NCBI RefSeq assembly: GCF_000158035.1 | Contig: NZ_EQ973490.1 | Span: forward strand, 954,607-991,469 | Reading direction: 5' to 3' | Length of the DNA: 36,863 bases | Origin: Bacteroides cellulosilyticus DSM 14838 | Lineage (GTDB): Bacteria; Bacteroidota; Bacteroidia; Bacteroidales; Bacteroidaceae | Shown: positions 21,297-29,860 of the stretch, in pieces | Layout of the letters: the number at the start of each line of letters is the position of its first letter | Position numbering within the stretch: position 1 is the first letter of the stretch | Notes under the pieces: model-generated | Told to the model about the DNA's origin: nothing | Databases searched by the model: none | Seen by the model: the letters and a program-made list of their open reading frames with translations, nothing else | Made by a program: the position numbers and the translations under genes

Positions 21297-23246
21297 ATGA
21301 AAAAACTATCATTTTTATTACTAAGTTTTTGCACAATCCTGTGCATGTACGGACAAAAAGCACACGAACTTCAATCACCGGATGGTAACCTCCGGATAGT
21401 CATTAACCTTTCAGATAAGATTCAGTACGACGTGATGTACAGGAACGACATATTGCTGCAACAATGTGCTCTTCGATTGGAAGTAGGTAACCAACAATTG
21501 GGAAGCAATCCTAAACTCACAAAAGTAAGCAGAAAAAGCATAAACGAATCTCTTACACCGGTAATTCCACTAAAATATTCCATCGTATCCAACACATACA
21601 ATCAACTACTACTGAAATTCAAAGGAGATTATTCTATTGAATTCCGTGCATTCAATGACGGAGTCGCCTATCGTTTCATTACAGACAAGAAAGGAATAAT
21701 CGATGTGAACAGCGAAACTCTTCAGATAAACTTCCCGGAGAATTATCTGCTTCATGTGCAGCAACCGGGCGGTTTTAAAACAGCTTATGAAGAAGAGTAC
21801 CGCCACATACAAAGTAATGAATGGAAAACGTCAGATCCAATGATACTCCTACCTGTACTTATAGATACACAGAAAGAATATAAAATCCTGATCAGTGAAT
21901 CAGATTTGACAGACTATCCGGCTTTGTTTTTTAAGAGTAATGGCGATAACAGCATGTCTTCCATATTTCCTAAAGTTCCTCTGGAATTCGGTGAAGACGG
22001 AGACCGTAGCCTCAAAATAGAGAAAGAAGCAAGCTACATTGCCCGAACCAATGGAAAACGCAGTTTCCCCTGGCGCTACTTTGTCATCAGCACAAACGAC
22101 GAACAATTAATAGAGAATACCATGACCTATCAGCTCGCACAAAAAAATGTATTGAAGGATACTTCTTGGATTAAACCGGGATTGGCAAGCTGGGAATGGT
22201 GGAATGGTGCCACCCCTTACGGAGCGGATGTAGACTTTGTAGCAGGCTGTAATCTGGATACTTATAAATATTTCATTGACTTTGCCGCCCACTATGGAAT
22301 ACCTTATATCATCATGGATGAAGGCTGGGCCATGTCCACAAGAGATCCTTATACTCCCAATCCAACAGTGGATGTTCATGAACTTATCCGCTACGGTAAA
22401 GAAAAGAATGTAGGAATTGTACTTTGGCTGACATGGTTAACGGTAGAAAAGAACTTCGGTTTGTTCGAGACATTTGAAAAATGGGGTGTGAAAGGTGTCA
22501 AAATTGATTTTATGGACAGAAGCGACCAATGGATGGTAAACTATTATGAAAGAGTTGCCAAAGAAGCAGCCGAACATCATCTGTTCGTCGATTTCCACGG
22601 ATCATTTAAACCGGCAGGTCTGGAATACAAATACCCCAATGTCCTTTCTTATGAAGGAGTAAGAGGTATGGAGCAAATGGGTGGATGCCAACCGGACAAT
22701 AGCGTTTATCTGCCTTTCATGAGAAATGCAGTAGGCCCGATGGATTATACTCCGGGCGCTATGCTGAGTATGCAACCGGAGATCTATCGTTCCGAGCGTC
22801 CCAATTCAGCCAGTATCGGTACACGCGCTTATCAGATGGGATTATTCATTATATTCGAAAGCGGAATTCAAATGATGGCAGACAATCCAACTCTCTACTA
22901 CCGTAATGACGAATGTACACGCTTCATCACCCAAGTGCCACAAACTTGGGATGAAACCATTGCTCTGAAAGCCAAAGTTGGCGAATACGCTATCGTAGCC
23001 AAACGCAAAGGAGATAAATGGTATATCGGTGGCATGACCAATAATAGAGAGCAACAACGAGACTTTGAACTAAACCTGAACTTCCTGAAAGAAGGACAAA
23101 CCTACCGTATGACCTCCTTTGAAGACGGAATAAACGCTAACCGCCAAGCTATGGATTATCGTATGAAAGAGCGTACACTTAGAAAGGGAGATAAGTTAAC
23201 TATAAGTCTGGCACGCAATGGTGGTTTTGCAGCTGTAATTGAATAA
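21297..23246 (+). CDS. GH97 glycosidase, probably the retaining (alpha-galactosidase-like) type
   Basis: From the ATG at 21297 (MKKLSFLLLSFCTILCMYG, a signal peptide) the protein has 649 residues, the usual GH97 length. An N-terminal beta-sandwich (HELQSPDGNLRI, then YSIEFRAFNDGVAYRF) precedes a TIM barrel (WEWWNGATPYG, IIMDEGWAM) and a C-terminal beta domain. GH97 includes inverting alpha-glucosidases (SusB) and retaining alpha-galactosidases. Here VKIDFMDRSDQ places an Asp (Asp404) where the retaining enzymes have their nucleophile, and SYEGVRGMEQ supplies a Glu (Glu453) as likely acid/base. Calcium-binding Glu residues are expected but not individually assigned. The protein is periplasmic. 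It is followed after about 90 bases by the acyltransferase gene, probably as one operon. Confidence 0.88.
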   Translation: MKKLSFLLLSFCTILCMYGQKAHELQSPDGNLRIVINLSDKIQYDVMYRNDILLQQCALRLEVGNQQLGSNPKLTKVSRKSINESLTPVIPLKYSIVSNTYNQLLLKFKGDYSIEFRAFNDGVAYRFITDKKGIIDVNSETLQINFPENYLLHVQQPGGFKTAYEEEYRHIQSNEWKTSDPMILLPVLIDTQKEYKILISESDLTDYPALFFKSNGDNSMSSIFPKVPLEFGEDGDRSLKIEKEASYIARTNGKRSFPWRYFVISTNDEQLIENTMTYQLAQKNVLKDTSWIKPGLASWEWWNGATPYGADVDFVAGCNLDTYKYFIDFAAHYGIPYIIMDEGWAMSTRDPYTPNPTVDVHELIRYGKEKNVGIVLWLTWLTVEKNFGLFETFEKWGVKGVKIDFMDRSDQWMVNYYERVAKEAAEHHLFVDFHGSFKPAGLEYKYPNVLSYEGVRGMEQMGGCQPDNSVYLPFMRNAVGPMDYTPGAMLSMQPEIYRSERPNSASIGTRAYQMGLFIIFESGIQMMADNPTLYYRNDECTRFITQVPQTWDETIALKAKVGEYAIVAKRKGDKWYIGGMTNNREQQRDFELNLNFLKEGQTYRMTSFEDGINANRQAMDYRMKERTLRKGDKLTISLARNGGFAAVIE

Positions 23247-23337
23247 TCTAACAGTTAATCCGGAGAAGTTTTTTGAATCTCCTCCCCCTGAGAATTACTT
23301 TAACACAAAATTATTAACAGAAATACTCAAATAAAAA

Positions 23338-24426
23338 ATGAAACGTATTGTTTTTTTAGATTATGTACGCGTATTCGCATGTTTCCTTGTCATTTTGGTC
23401 CACGCCAGTGAAAACTTTTATGGCGCTGCCGGATCTACAGATATGGTAGGACCTCAGTCTTATTTGGCCAGTGAAACAGACCGGCTATGGGTAGCAGTTT
23501 ACGACGGTTTCTCACGCATGGCAGTACCACTATTCATGATTGTTTCCGCCTTCCTCCTTGCACCGATGAAAAAAGAACAGACCACATGGCAATTTTACCG
23601 CCAGCGCTGCTTACGCATCCTGCCACCATTTTTTATTTTCATGATACTCTATAGTACCTTACCAATGTTGTGGGGAGCGATCAATGGAGAGACATCATTG
23701 AACGATATGTCGCGAATATTACTGAACTTCCCATCACAGGCCGGACACTTATGGTTTATGTATCCTTTGATCAGTCTTTATTTGTTCATACCCATCATAT
23801 CACCGTGGTTGAGTAAAGCCACAAAGAAAGAAGAGCGTTTCTTCATTGGGCTATTCCTGTTATCAACATGTATGCCGTATCTCAACCGCTGGTTTGGTGA
23901 AGTATGGGGGCAATGTTTCTGGAATGAGTACCACATGCTATGGTATTTCTCAGGCTATCTGGGATACCTCGTATTGGCACATTACATACGTGTTCACCTT
24001 ACATGGAACCGTTCCAAACGTCTCACCGTAGGAGGCATTCTAATGATCATCGGAGCTGTATGGACCATTTATTCATTCTATATCCAGGCTGTGCCCGGAG
24101 AAATTCTTTCCACACCTGTAATAGAAATAGGATGGGCTTTCTGTACAATCAATTGTGTGCTTCTTACAACGGGTACATTCCTTATTTTCACATGCATCAA
24201 TCGCCCAAATCCCCCACGAATTCTAACAGAAACATCAAAACTCAGCTATGGCATGTATCTCATGCATATATTCTGGCTCGGGTTGTGGGTAACAATATTC
24301 AAGCACACTCTGGCACTGCCTACCGTTGCGGCTATACCTTGTATTGCAGTGAGTACATTCATTTGCTGCTTCGTAACAGCAAAGATCATCTCATTTATAC
24401 CGGGCAGTAAATGGATAATAGGATAA
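23338..24426 (+). CDS. Acyltransferase-3 family membrane protein
   Basis: This 362-residue integral membrane protein has about ten hydrophobic segments. It opens with the family signature FLDYVRVFACFLVILVHASE, with the conserved His of acyltransferase-3 (OafA/WecH-type) proteins, followed by DGFSRMAVPLFMIVSAFLL and FYRQRCLRILPPFFIF. These enzymes transfer acetyl or other acyl groups to sugars across the inner membrane. The length fits the WecH-like group without an extra periplasmic SGNH domain. It lies downstream of GH97 on the same strand and converges on the six-hairpin glycosidase gene. The substrate is unknown. Its presence in a degradative locus is unusual, since such enzymes more often decorate a product than help break one down. 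Confidence 0.85.
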   Translation: MKRIVFLDYVRVFACFLVILVHASENFYGAAGSTDMVGPQSYLASETDRLWVAVYDGFSRMAVPLFMIVSAFLLAPMKKEQTTWQFYRQRCLRILPPFFIFMILYSTLPMLWGAINGETSLNDMSRILLNFPSQAGHLWFMYPLISLYLFIPIISPWLSKATKKEERFFIGLFLLSTCMPYLNRWFGEVWGQCFWNEYHMLWYFSGYLGYLVLAHYIRVHLTWNRSKRLTVGGILMIIGAVWTIYSFYIQAVPGEILSTPVIEIGWAFCTINCVLLTTGTFLIFTCINRPNPPRILTETSKLSYGMYLMHIFWLGLWVTIFKHTLALPTVAAIPCIAVSTFICCFVTAKIISFIPGSKWIIG

Positions 24427-24442
24427 ATATCAAATTATTTAT

Positions 24443-24475
24443 GAAAAAAGTGGGGGCTGATCTAAAGACAGCCCC
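24443..24475 (-). terminator. Hairpin terminator between convergent genes
   Basis: GGGGCTG (24453-24459) pairs with CAGCCCC (24469-24475) around a 9-base loop. Read on minus, the stem is followed by CACTTTTTT, so it mainly serves the minus-strand glycosidase operon; on plus there is no T-run. Confidence 0.7.
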
Positions 24476-24583
24476 AAATACTTCCATCAATCGGATTACG
24501 ACGCCAGTCAATGGGATGATATCAAATACACTTTCGCTCAATTGGCCTCGCTTCTCAGCATGAGGATGACCATTTATAATGGC

Positions 24584-25990
24584 CTATTCTGCCATTACAA
24601 ATTCTATGATTGTCCGGCCTTGAGTAGCGACAATGGGTTTCTTTAAGTTATACTTAACACCATTTACCAGCATGGTGGATAGCTTACTGCCTGTTCCTAC
24701 CATCTTGACATCCAATGTCCCCATCTGATAACGCAAGTCTTTAAGTTCTTTAAAACCCAAATCTTTCATCAACTTAAAGTTGGGTGCAAAAGTTACCCCC
24801 GAAGTTGAAAATGACATACCAAGCAAACCACTGAAAACCATGTTTATATACCCCGTAGCCGACCAAGTCTGATCATATACAGAATTCCATTGGCCACCCT
24901 GCTGCCAGCCTCCATCAACCTTGCCCGTATCCTCATTATATATTTCATAAAAGCAGTTATTACCCTTATTGATGGCTAAATCAGCAAGATTCATCATCTC
25001 CTTCATGAAGATGTCATCTCGTCCACTCTTGCTACAGGCATCCGCCCAAAAGCCATTGACAAATGGCCACACAATCTGATTATGGCGACCGGGATGCTCC
25101 TTTGAGAAACGTTTAAATGCTGGATAAATGGAAGGCAAACCGTATTTTCCCATATAAACTCCGTTGATGATTTTTTTTGCTTCCTGAGGAGTCACAACCT
25201 GGAACAAAATAGCTAAAGAAATACCCAATCCTTCCTGATAAGCATGCACTTTGCCATTTCCATCAATCAGATAGTTCAAACGGTTCTGTTTCTTATCATA
25301 GAGATATTTACGTATATTTTCCTTTTGGATAGAGGCCTTTTGCTTATATTCCTTAATATTCTTCTTATCTCCTAACACTCGTGCCATATCAGCCAACAAC
25401 TCATATGCTCGAAAATAAATACAATTTGTGCTCAAACACTTGATAGTCTTTGATCCTGGATGGTCCAACACATAAGAAGATTTATTGGTAGGTTCGTAGA
25501 TGGGCTCTTCATATCCGGCAATACCGTCGTTGAAAACCGAAGGGCCTGTGAATAGACCGTATTTCTCATCATAGGCTTCCTTCTCCAATTTCTTCATTGT
25601 ATTAGCAGAAGCTATATAAGCTTGTTTCAGAAAGTTAAGATCGTTGTTTTTCAGATAGAAATCATAGGCAGCCATAACCCAGATAATCTGATCCCAGTAT
25701 TGATGTCCTATCAACTTCCGGTCATCGATTGTAACACTCCAGAGAGAATAAGCGGTTTTCTCCGGTATAAGTAGACTGGCAGCATTCCAAGCATTGATGG
25801 AAACATCACGTGTCCACTCACCGCCATATTGCCCTCCGGCTTTAATCAAACTGTCAGGAGCATTTTTATATAATGTCTTAGTGGCAAGTGTAAAGGCTTT
25901 ATCGACTAACGGAGTTTCCGTTGTCAGTTGCTGAGCATTTACTTCTGCCGCTATGAAAAAAACTGAAGCTAGAACAAAAAGACTTTTCAT
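24584..25990 (-). CDS. Six-hairpin (alpha/alpha) glycosidase-like protein
   Basis: This 468-residue protein has a signal peptide (MKSLFVLASVFFIAAEVNA) and a largely helical body. Motifs typical of (alpha/alpha)6-barrel glycosidases are GGQYGGEWTRDVSINAWNA (an acidic residue in the WTRD block), IGHQYWDQIIWVMAAYDFYL, and near the C-terminus the pair WQQGGQWNSVYDQTWSATG and MVFSGLLGMSF. It lacks the blocks I associate with GH125 (DSGAQ type) or GH92, so I give no family number; GH15/GH63-like amylo-glucosidase relatives are the nearest in pattern. It follows the GH38 gene after 35 bases on the same strand and probably acts with it in the periplasm on the same glycan. Confidence 0.75.
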   Translation of the reverse strand: MKSLFVLASVFFIAAEVNAQQLTTETPLVDKAFTLATKTLYKNAPDSLIKAGGQYGGEWTRDVSINAWNAASLLIPEKTAYSLWSVTIDDRKLIGHQYWDQIIWVMAAYDFYLKNNDLNFLKQAYIASANTMKKLEKEAYDEKYGLFTGPSVFNDGIAGYEEPIYEPTNKSSYVLDHPGSKTIKCLSTNCIYFRAYELLADMARVLGDKKNIKEYKQKASIQKENIRKYLYDKKQNRLNYLIDGNGKVHAYQEGLGISLAILFQVVTPQEAKKIINGVYMGKYGLPSIYPAFKRFSKEHPGRHNQIVWPFVNGFWADACSKSGRDDIFMKEMMNLADLAINKGNNCFYEIYNEDTGKVDGGWQQGGQWNSVYDQTWSATGYINMVFSGLLGMSFSTSGVTFAPNFKLMKDLGFKELKDLRYQMGTLDVKMVGTGSKLSTMLVNGVKYNLKKPIVATQGRTIIEFVMAE

Positions 25991-26025
25991 AATATTCTCG
26001 TTATTGATATAATGTTATATACTTA

Positions 26026-29000
26026 TTAAAAAACTGCAAACTCATAAATACGTGTGTCCTTGCCATTAGCGGCCTGTACCGGTTGAGTAACCAACAGACG
26101 CAGATAGCGTACCTTCTCAGTCTTACCCAAAGAACGGTTGATAACATTCTGCTTGTTTCCGGTTACAAAGTCCAATGTGCGCCATGCTTCATTCGGGTTA
26201 TTCCGGCCTTGCAAGAAGCAGCTGCCAGTGATATAAGAATAGCTTTCCTGAGCAGCATTCACCATCTTCCAACCGCTTATTTCCTTTTCCATTCCCAAAT
26301 CAAAATCAATATAGTTAGGAAGCATAGAGGTATCGCACCATTTAGTATTCTCGTTTCCATCAATGAGAAATGCAGGTTTCTCATTGTCGTTGGTATATCC
26401 CGACCAAGCAACGATATGTTCCGGTTTCAACAGATTGATCTTCAGTTCTGCTGTCTTCTGCAAGCTGGTATCATCTTCATTGGCAGTCTGGAATAAAGTA
26501 GATAGTGCTTTAACAGGTGCATATGGTTCTTCAACCAATGTAGCAGCAAAAATAACAATATCTTTATTATCGGGCAGGATAACCTCAGTTGCTTTAGCAG
26601 GGATGTCAATGGCAAACTTGAACATATAAGTAAACTCATAAGCATGATCTCCCTCAGCGGAATGGCGGTGTGTACCGACATAGGCCACTTCTGCATCTTT
26701 CAAATAGCCTTGTGTATGGCCTGTATGTCCCCATTGTCCGATGAAACCGGTATAAGAAGGAACGACAATCTCCTGCAAATTCTTCCCTGCCTGGAATACG
26801 CCTCTAACATCTTCTTCAGCAGTTGCCGCAGCAGCCAGTATATACAAACGGTTATAGGAATGTCCGGCAGGCAGTTGCAAGGTATTTCCGCTACATAACA
26901 TACCATTCATTTCTTCTTTTGTTTCCAGATGGAAAGGAACACGATTAACAGTTATATCGGCAGGTATTAATTCAGCGGCATAAGAATAACCGGCTTCGAA
27001 ATTAGCCTCCCAACGAAATTCGTTCCAGCTGAAACATTTACGGTCATAATTGAGAGGCAGTTGTTCGCATCGCAATTCTTCCTTCTTATTATCATTGAAA
27101 CGGACTTTATAGGTCCTGATGCTGTTGGGCTGTATGGAGACTTCCAGCTGATTATCACTGAAGTCCGCACTTCCTATACTCTTCTCCGTACCATCTGCTT
27201 CAACGGCACTTATAATAGTTCCTGCAAATGTCAGCACTGCATTTTGTGGAGCTTTGCCACCCGTTTCGTACACACGCACCACATATTCGTCCGAACTTTC
27301 CGCTTTCTTCAAAGCTTTGATGACAACGTTACTATTGTCCGAAGATGCGAAAGAAAAGGCTTTGCCCAATGTTCCGGAATGTTTCTCGGCAGCAAAAGCC
27401 TTCAGACGCTGATTCAATACTTCAGACTCCTTAACGACCTGCGCCTTGTCCAAACCGCCGGCATGCCCTACCAAACTATAAGTGAAAGTATGATATCCCA
27501 GGTCCTGACGGTCTTGATACGGATAGTTGTTCTTAGTCTCGGGTGTATGAAGCAATGTCAGGCGGAGTGTATGATTATCAGGTTTATCCCAGCCATATTT
27601 ACTGTCATTCATAATAGAAACACCATAACTGCCGTCACTATCGGTTAAATCCGCCCAATATTGGGCATATACTTCATAAGCGGTCAATATATTATTACCT
27701 CTCTGAACGCTGCCTATACCCAGATCGTAGGTCGCCTTCTCGTTATCAACATTCAAGGGGAATTCTGCTTTCAGCAGTGCATTCGTTGACTGCCAGTTTA
27801 TCTCATTGTAGAAGTCTATACGGTCAGCCAATTCTCCCTCGTAAAGCCGGATATACTGACGGAACAACGATTTGCCATGGCGCTTTTCTATACACAAAGT
27901 CTTGCGCAGGGCACCATTCTCACACAGATTCATTTTCACGTCTTCAGTAATAGAAACAGGTGCACGGTCAATAGTCTTTTTCAGAATCTCCCAAGCTGGC
28001 CAATTATATGATTCATTCTCAGTAAAAAGAGCCAAACGAATAGATTTGCCGTCCTTAACAAGTTCTTTATTGTTTTTCTTATCGTAAAGCGAGATTATAT
28101 CTCCCTGCTTATCCAATGAGATTTTATAGACAGAGTTCTCCACTGTTGTTTCTGAAACAAAAGAATCTGCCTGCTTCTGGCTTCCGGAAAGTCGGACATC
28201 ATACACGGCATATCCTGTAGCAGGTACAGTTGCTTCTATCAATAAATACACAGTTCCATTCCGGTAAGAAAGTAATTGGGAAGCAACTTGCTTGCCTTCC
28301 GCATTATAAACACTGACACCTTTAGGGAATTTGGGAGCTTCAATCGCTACCTCCGCTACATCCGTAACCGAAAATCCGAGTGCATTGTAGAACACAACCG
28401 GAATCCCCTTGACGCGAGTATCCATTTTCTCAGAAACAGCCCCTACCGAAGCTGTCAGAACACCTGAAAATTGCTTTAATGAAAGCAATTCATCATTCCA
28501 CGAAAACTCATAAGCACGTGGGATACTGGTACCGGTAAGGTCATCATGGAATTGGTGGAAAATGAAACGCTTCCATGCTTCTGCCAGACTTTCACCCGGA
28601 TAACCGGCTATACCCAACCAATCCGCTGCTACGGCCGCTCTTTCGGCAGCATCTCCCAAAAGTTCATTCTGACGGTTATAAAGCTTCATGGCAGCTTGCG
28701 AAGTATAACATCCGGTTCCATGTACATCCATCAGCAATTCACCGTTGAAAACGGGCAATTCCGAATGTTTTTCATAAGGAAGATAATCCTTGAATAACTG
28801 ATCGCTCGTTGCGCTGATTATTTCTAGCGGTCCGTTCCCCTTGATACCTTTCTCTACAGAACTAACAGAGCCTATTGAGGGAGAACCACCCGTATCACCC
28901 GTACCATAATAGCGATAAACCGTATTCAATGGAGTGCGCTTAGTCAGTCCCAACAATTCTTTATCTTCCGACAGGTCAATGTTATTCCAGCGCTTACCAT

Positions 29001-29634
29001 AATCATAGCCATGAGCAAGCATAATAGAAGAACCGTCAACCCCCTTCCACAATCCAAGCATAAAAGGATGTTTACTCTCTCCATAAAAAGGATGGTTACG
29101 CCAGTCGAGTTTCTGCGAGGAAAAGCCGATGAGACCGCAATGTTTGGCAATAGTAGGCAACGTCCAGCCAAAGCCAAAACAGTCGGGCAAGAAAATATCC
29201 GTACTTTCTGTCCCGAACTCTTTTCTGTAATATTCCTGTCCAAGCAGGATGTTACGAATGGAAGACTCAACAGAGGGTACCAGCACATCCGATGCTTCCC
29301 AACTACTGCCACTGATATGCCAGCGACCTGAACGCACAAATGCTTTGAGTTGCTCATATTCACTGGGAAAGTATTCTTTCATCCAAGCATATTTGACACC
29401 TCCTTCAAAATTGAAGATATAATCGGGATACTTCTTCAACAAAAACAGATTACGGGACAAGGTATTCCAAACATACTCTTTGATGGTGGTTTGGACATCC
29501 CAATTCCATTGGGTATCCAGGTGGGCATCTGCCACCATATAAGCTTTCGCTTTTTTCTCCGGTTTTGCACTCTGTGCATGCATACTACCTGAACAAAGCA
29601 GCGCAGATGCTAATAGGATAACTGGTAATTTCAT
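26026..29634 (-). CDS. GH38 alpha-mannosidase with C-terminal discoidin-like domain
   Basis: This 1202-residue protein has a signal peptide (residues 1-20, ending SMHA). The GH38 catalytic domain shows zinc ligands in DAHLDTQW (His38, Asp40), the nucleophile in LPDCFGFGWTLP (Asp151) and the later His of HQFHDDLTGTS (His363). The three-helix middle domain is about 340-430, followed by long beta-sandwich domains. Residues of about 1060-1202 look like an F5/8 type C (CBM32-like) domain (AWSGYTNDNEKPAFLIDGNE, IDFDLGMEKEISGWKM, YLRLLVTQP). GH38 enzymes release alpha-mannose with retention. Secreted GH38 proteins in Bacteroides usually serve N-glycan or mannan use. It is the first gene of a two-gene minus-strand operon and diverges from the hybrid regulator. 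Confidence 0.9.
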   Translation of the reverse strand: MKLPVILLASALLCSGSMHAQSAKPEKKAKAYMVADAHLDTQWNWDVQTTIKEYVWNTLSRNLFLLKKYPDYIFNFEGGVKYAWMKEYFPSEYEQLKAFVRSGRWHISGSSWEASDVLVPSVESSIRNILLGQEYYRKEFGTESTDIFLPDCFGFGWTLPTIAKHCGLIGFSSQKLDWRNHPFYGESKHPFMLGLWKGVDGSSIMLAHGYDYGKRWNNIDLSEDKELLGLTKRTPLNTVYRYYGTGDTGGSPSIGSVSSVEKGIKGNGPLEIISATSDQLFKDYLPYEKHSELPVFNGELLMDVHGTGCYTSQAAMKLYNRQNELLGDAAERAAVAADWLGIAGYPGESLAEAWKRFIFHQFHDDLTGTSIPRAYEFSWNDELLSLKQFSGVLTASVGAVSEKMDTRVKGIPVVFYNALGFSVTDVAEVAIEAPKFPKGVSVYNAEGKQVASQLLSYRNGTVYLLIEATVPATGYAVYDVRLSGSQKQADSFVSETTVENSVYKISLDKQGDIISLYDKKNNKELVKDGKSIRLALFTENESYNWPAWEILKKTIDRAPVSITEDVKMNLCENGALRKTLCIEKRHGKSLFRQYIRLYEGELADRIDFYNEINWQSTNALLKAEFPLNVDNEKATYDLGIGSVQRGNNILTAYEVYAQYWADLTDSDGSYGVSIMNDSKYGWDKPDNHTLRLTLLHTPETKNNYPYQDRQDLGYHTFTYSLVGHAGGLDKAQVVKESEVLNQRLKAFAAEKHSGTLGKAFSFASSDNSNVVIKALKKAESSDEYVVRVYETGGKAPQNAVLTFAGTIISAVEADGTEKSIGSADFSDNQLEVSIQPNSIRTYKVRFNDNKKEELRCEQLPLNYDRKCFSWNEFRWEANFEAGYSYAAELIPADITVNRVPFHLETKEEMNGMLCSGNTLQLPAGHSYNRLYILAAAATAEEDVRGVFQAGKNLQEIVVPSYTGFIGQWGHTGHTQGYLKDAEVAYVGTHRHSAEGDHAYEFTYMFKFAIDIPAKATEVILPDNKDIVIFAATLVEEPYAPVKALSTLFQTANEDDTSLQKTAELKINLLKPEHIVAWSGYTNDNEKPAFLIDGNENTKWCDTSMLPNYIDFDLGMEKEISGWKMVNAAQESYSYITGSCFLQGRNNPNEAWRTLDFVTGNKQNVINRSLGKTEKVRYLRLLVTQPVQAANGKDTRIYEFAVF

Positions 29635-29677
29635 AGTAAAATATTCTATTGTGAATAATACAGATATTTATCAATCG

Positions 29678-29685
29678 CAAAAATA
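29678..29685 (-). promoter_or_regulatory. -7 box of the GH38 operon
   Basis: Plus-strand CAAAAATA reads TATTTTTG on minus and lies 43 bases before the GH38 start codon. No clear TTTG is present at -33, as expected for a promoter switched on by the adjacent hybrid regulator. Confidence 0.55.
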
Positions 29686-29824
29686 GCGGCACTTACCTAA
29701 AAGCATACCTATATTTATGCCATAAAAGTGTAATTACATGGCTATGGCTGTAAAACGCACAAAAAAGTCAGAAAAGTATTACTCTTTTTTCTATGCTTCC
29801 TAACCATATCCTACCATAAATCTC

Positions 29825-29832
29825 TATCTTTG
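29825..29832 (+). promoter_or_regulatory. -7 box of the hybrid regulator gene
   Basis: TATCTTTG matches TAnnTTTG and lies 28 bases before the ATG at 29861. No good -33 TTTG is seen. The region between this box and the GH38 box is AT-rich and probably holds the regulator's binding site. Confidence 0.6.
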
Positions 29833-29860
29833 CAATACCTAATTAGTCCGATATACAGAT

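Noticed and set aside
24584..25990. Assignment of the 468-residue protein to GH125
   Set aside because: Size, secretion and a GH38 neighbour made it tempting, but the sequence lacks the blocks I associate with GH125 and has WTRD and DQTWSATG motifs of other six-hairpin enzymes.
27061..27648. Plus-strand frame of 195 codons inside the GH38 gene
   Set aside because: The GH38 reading is continuous through this region with beta-domain content; the antisense frame has no motif.
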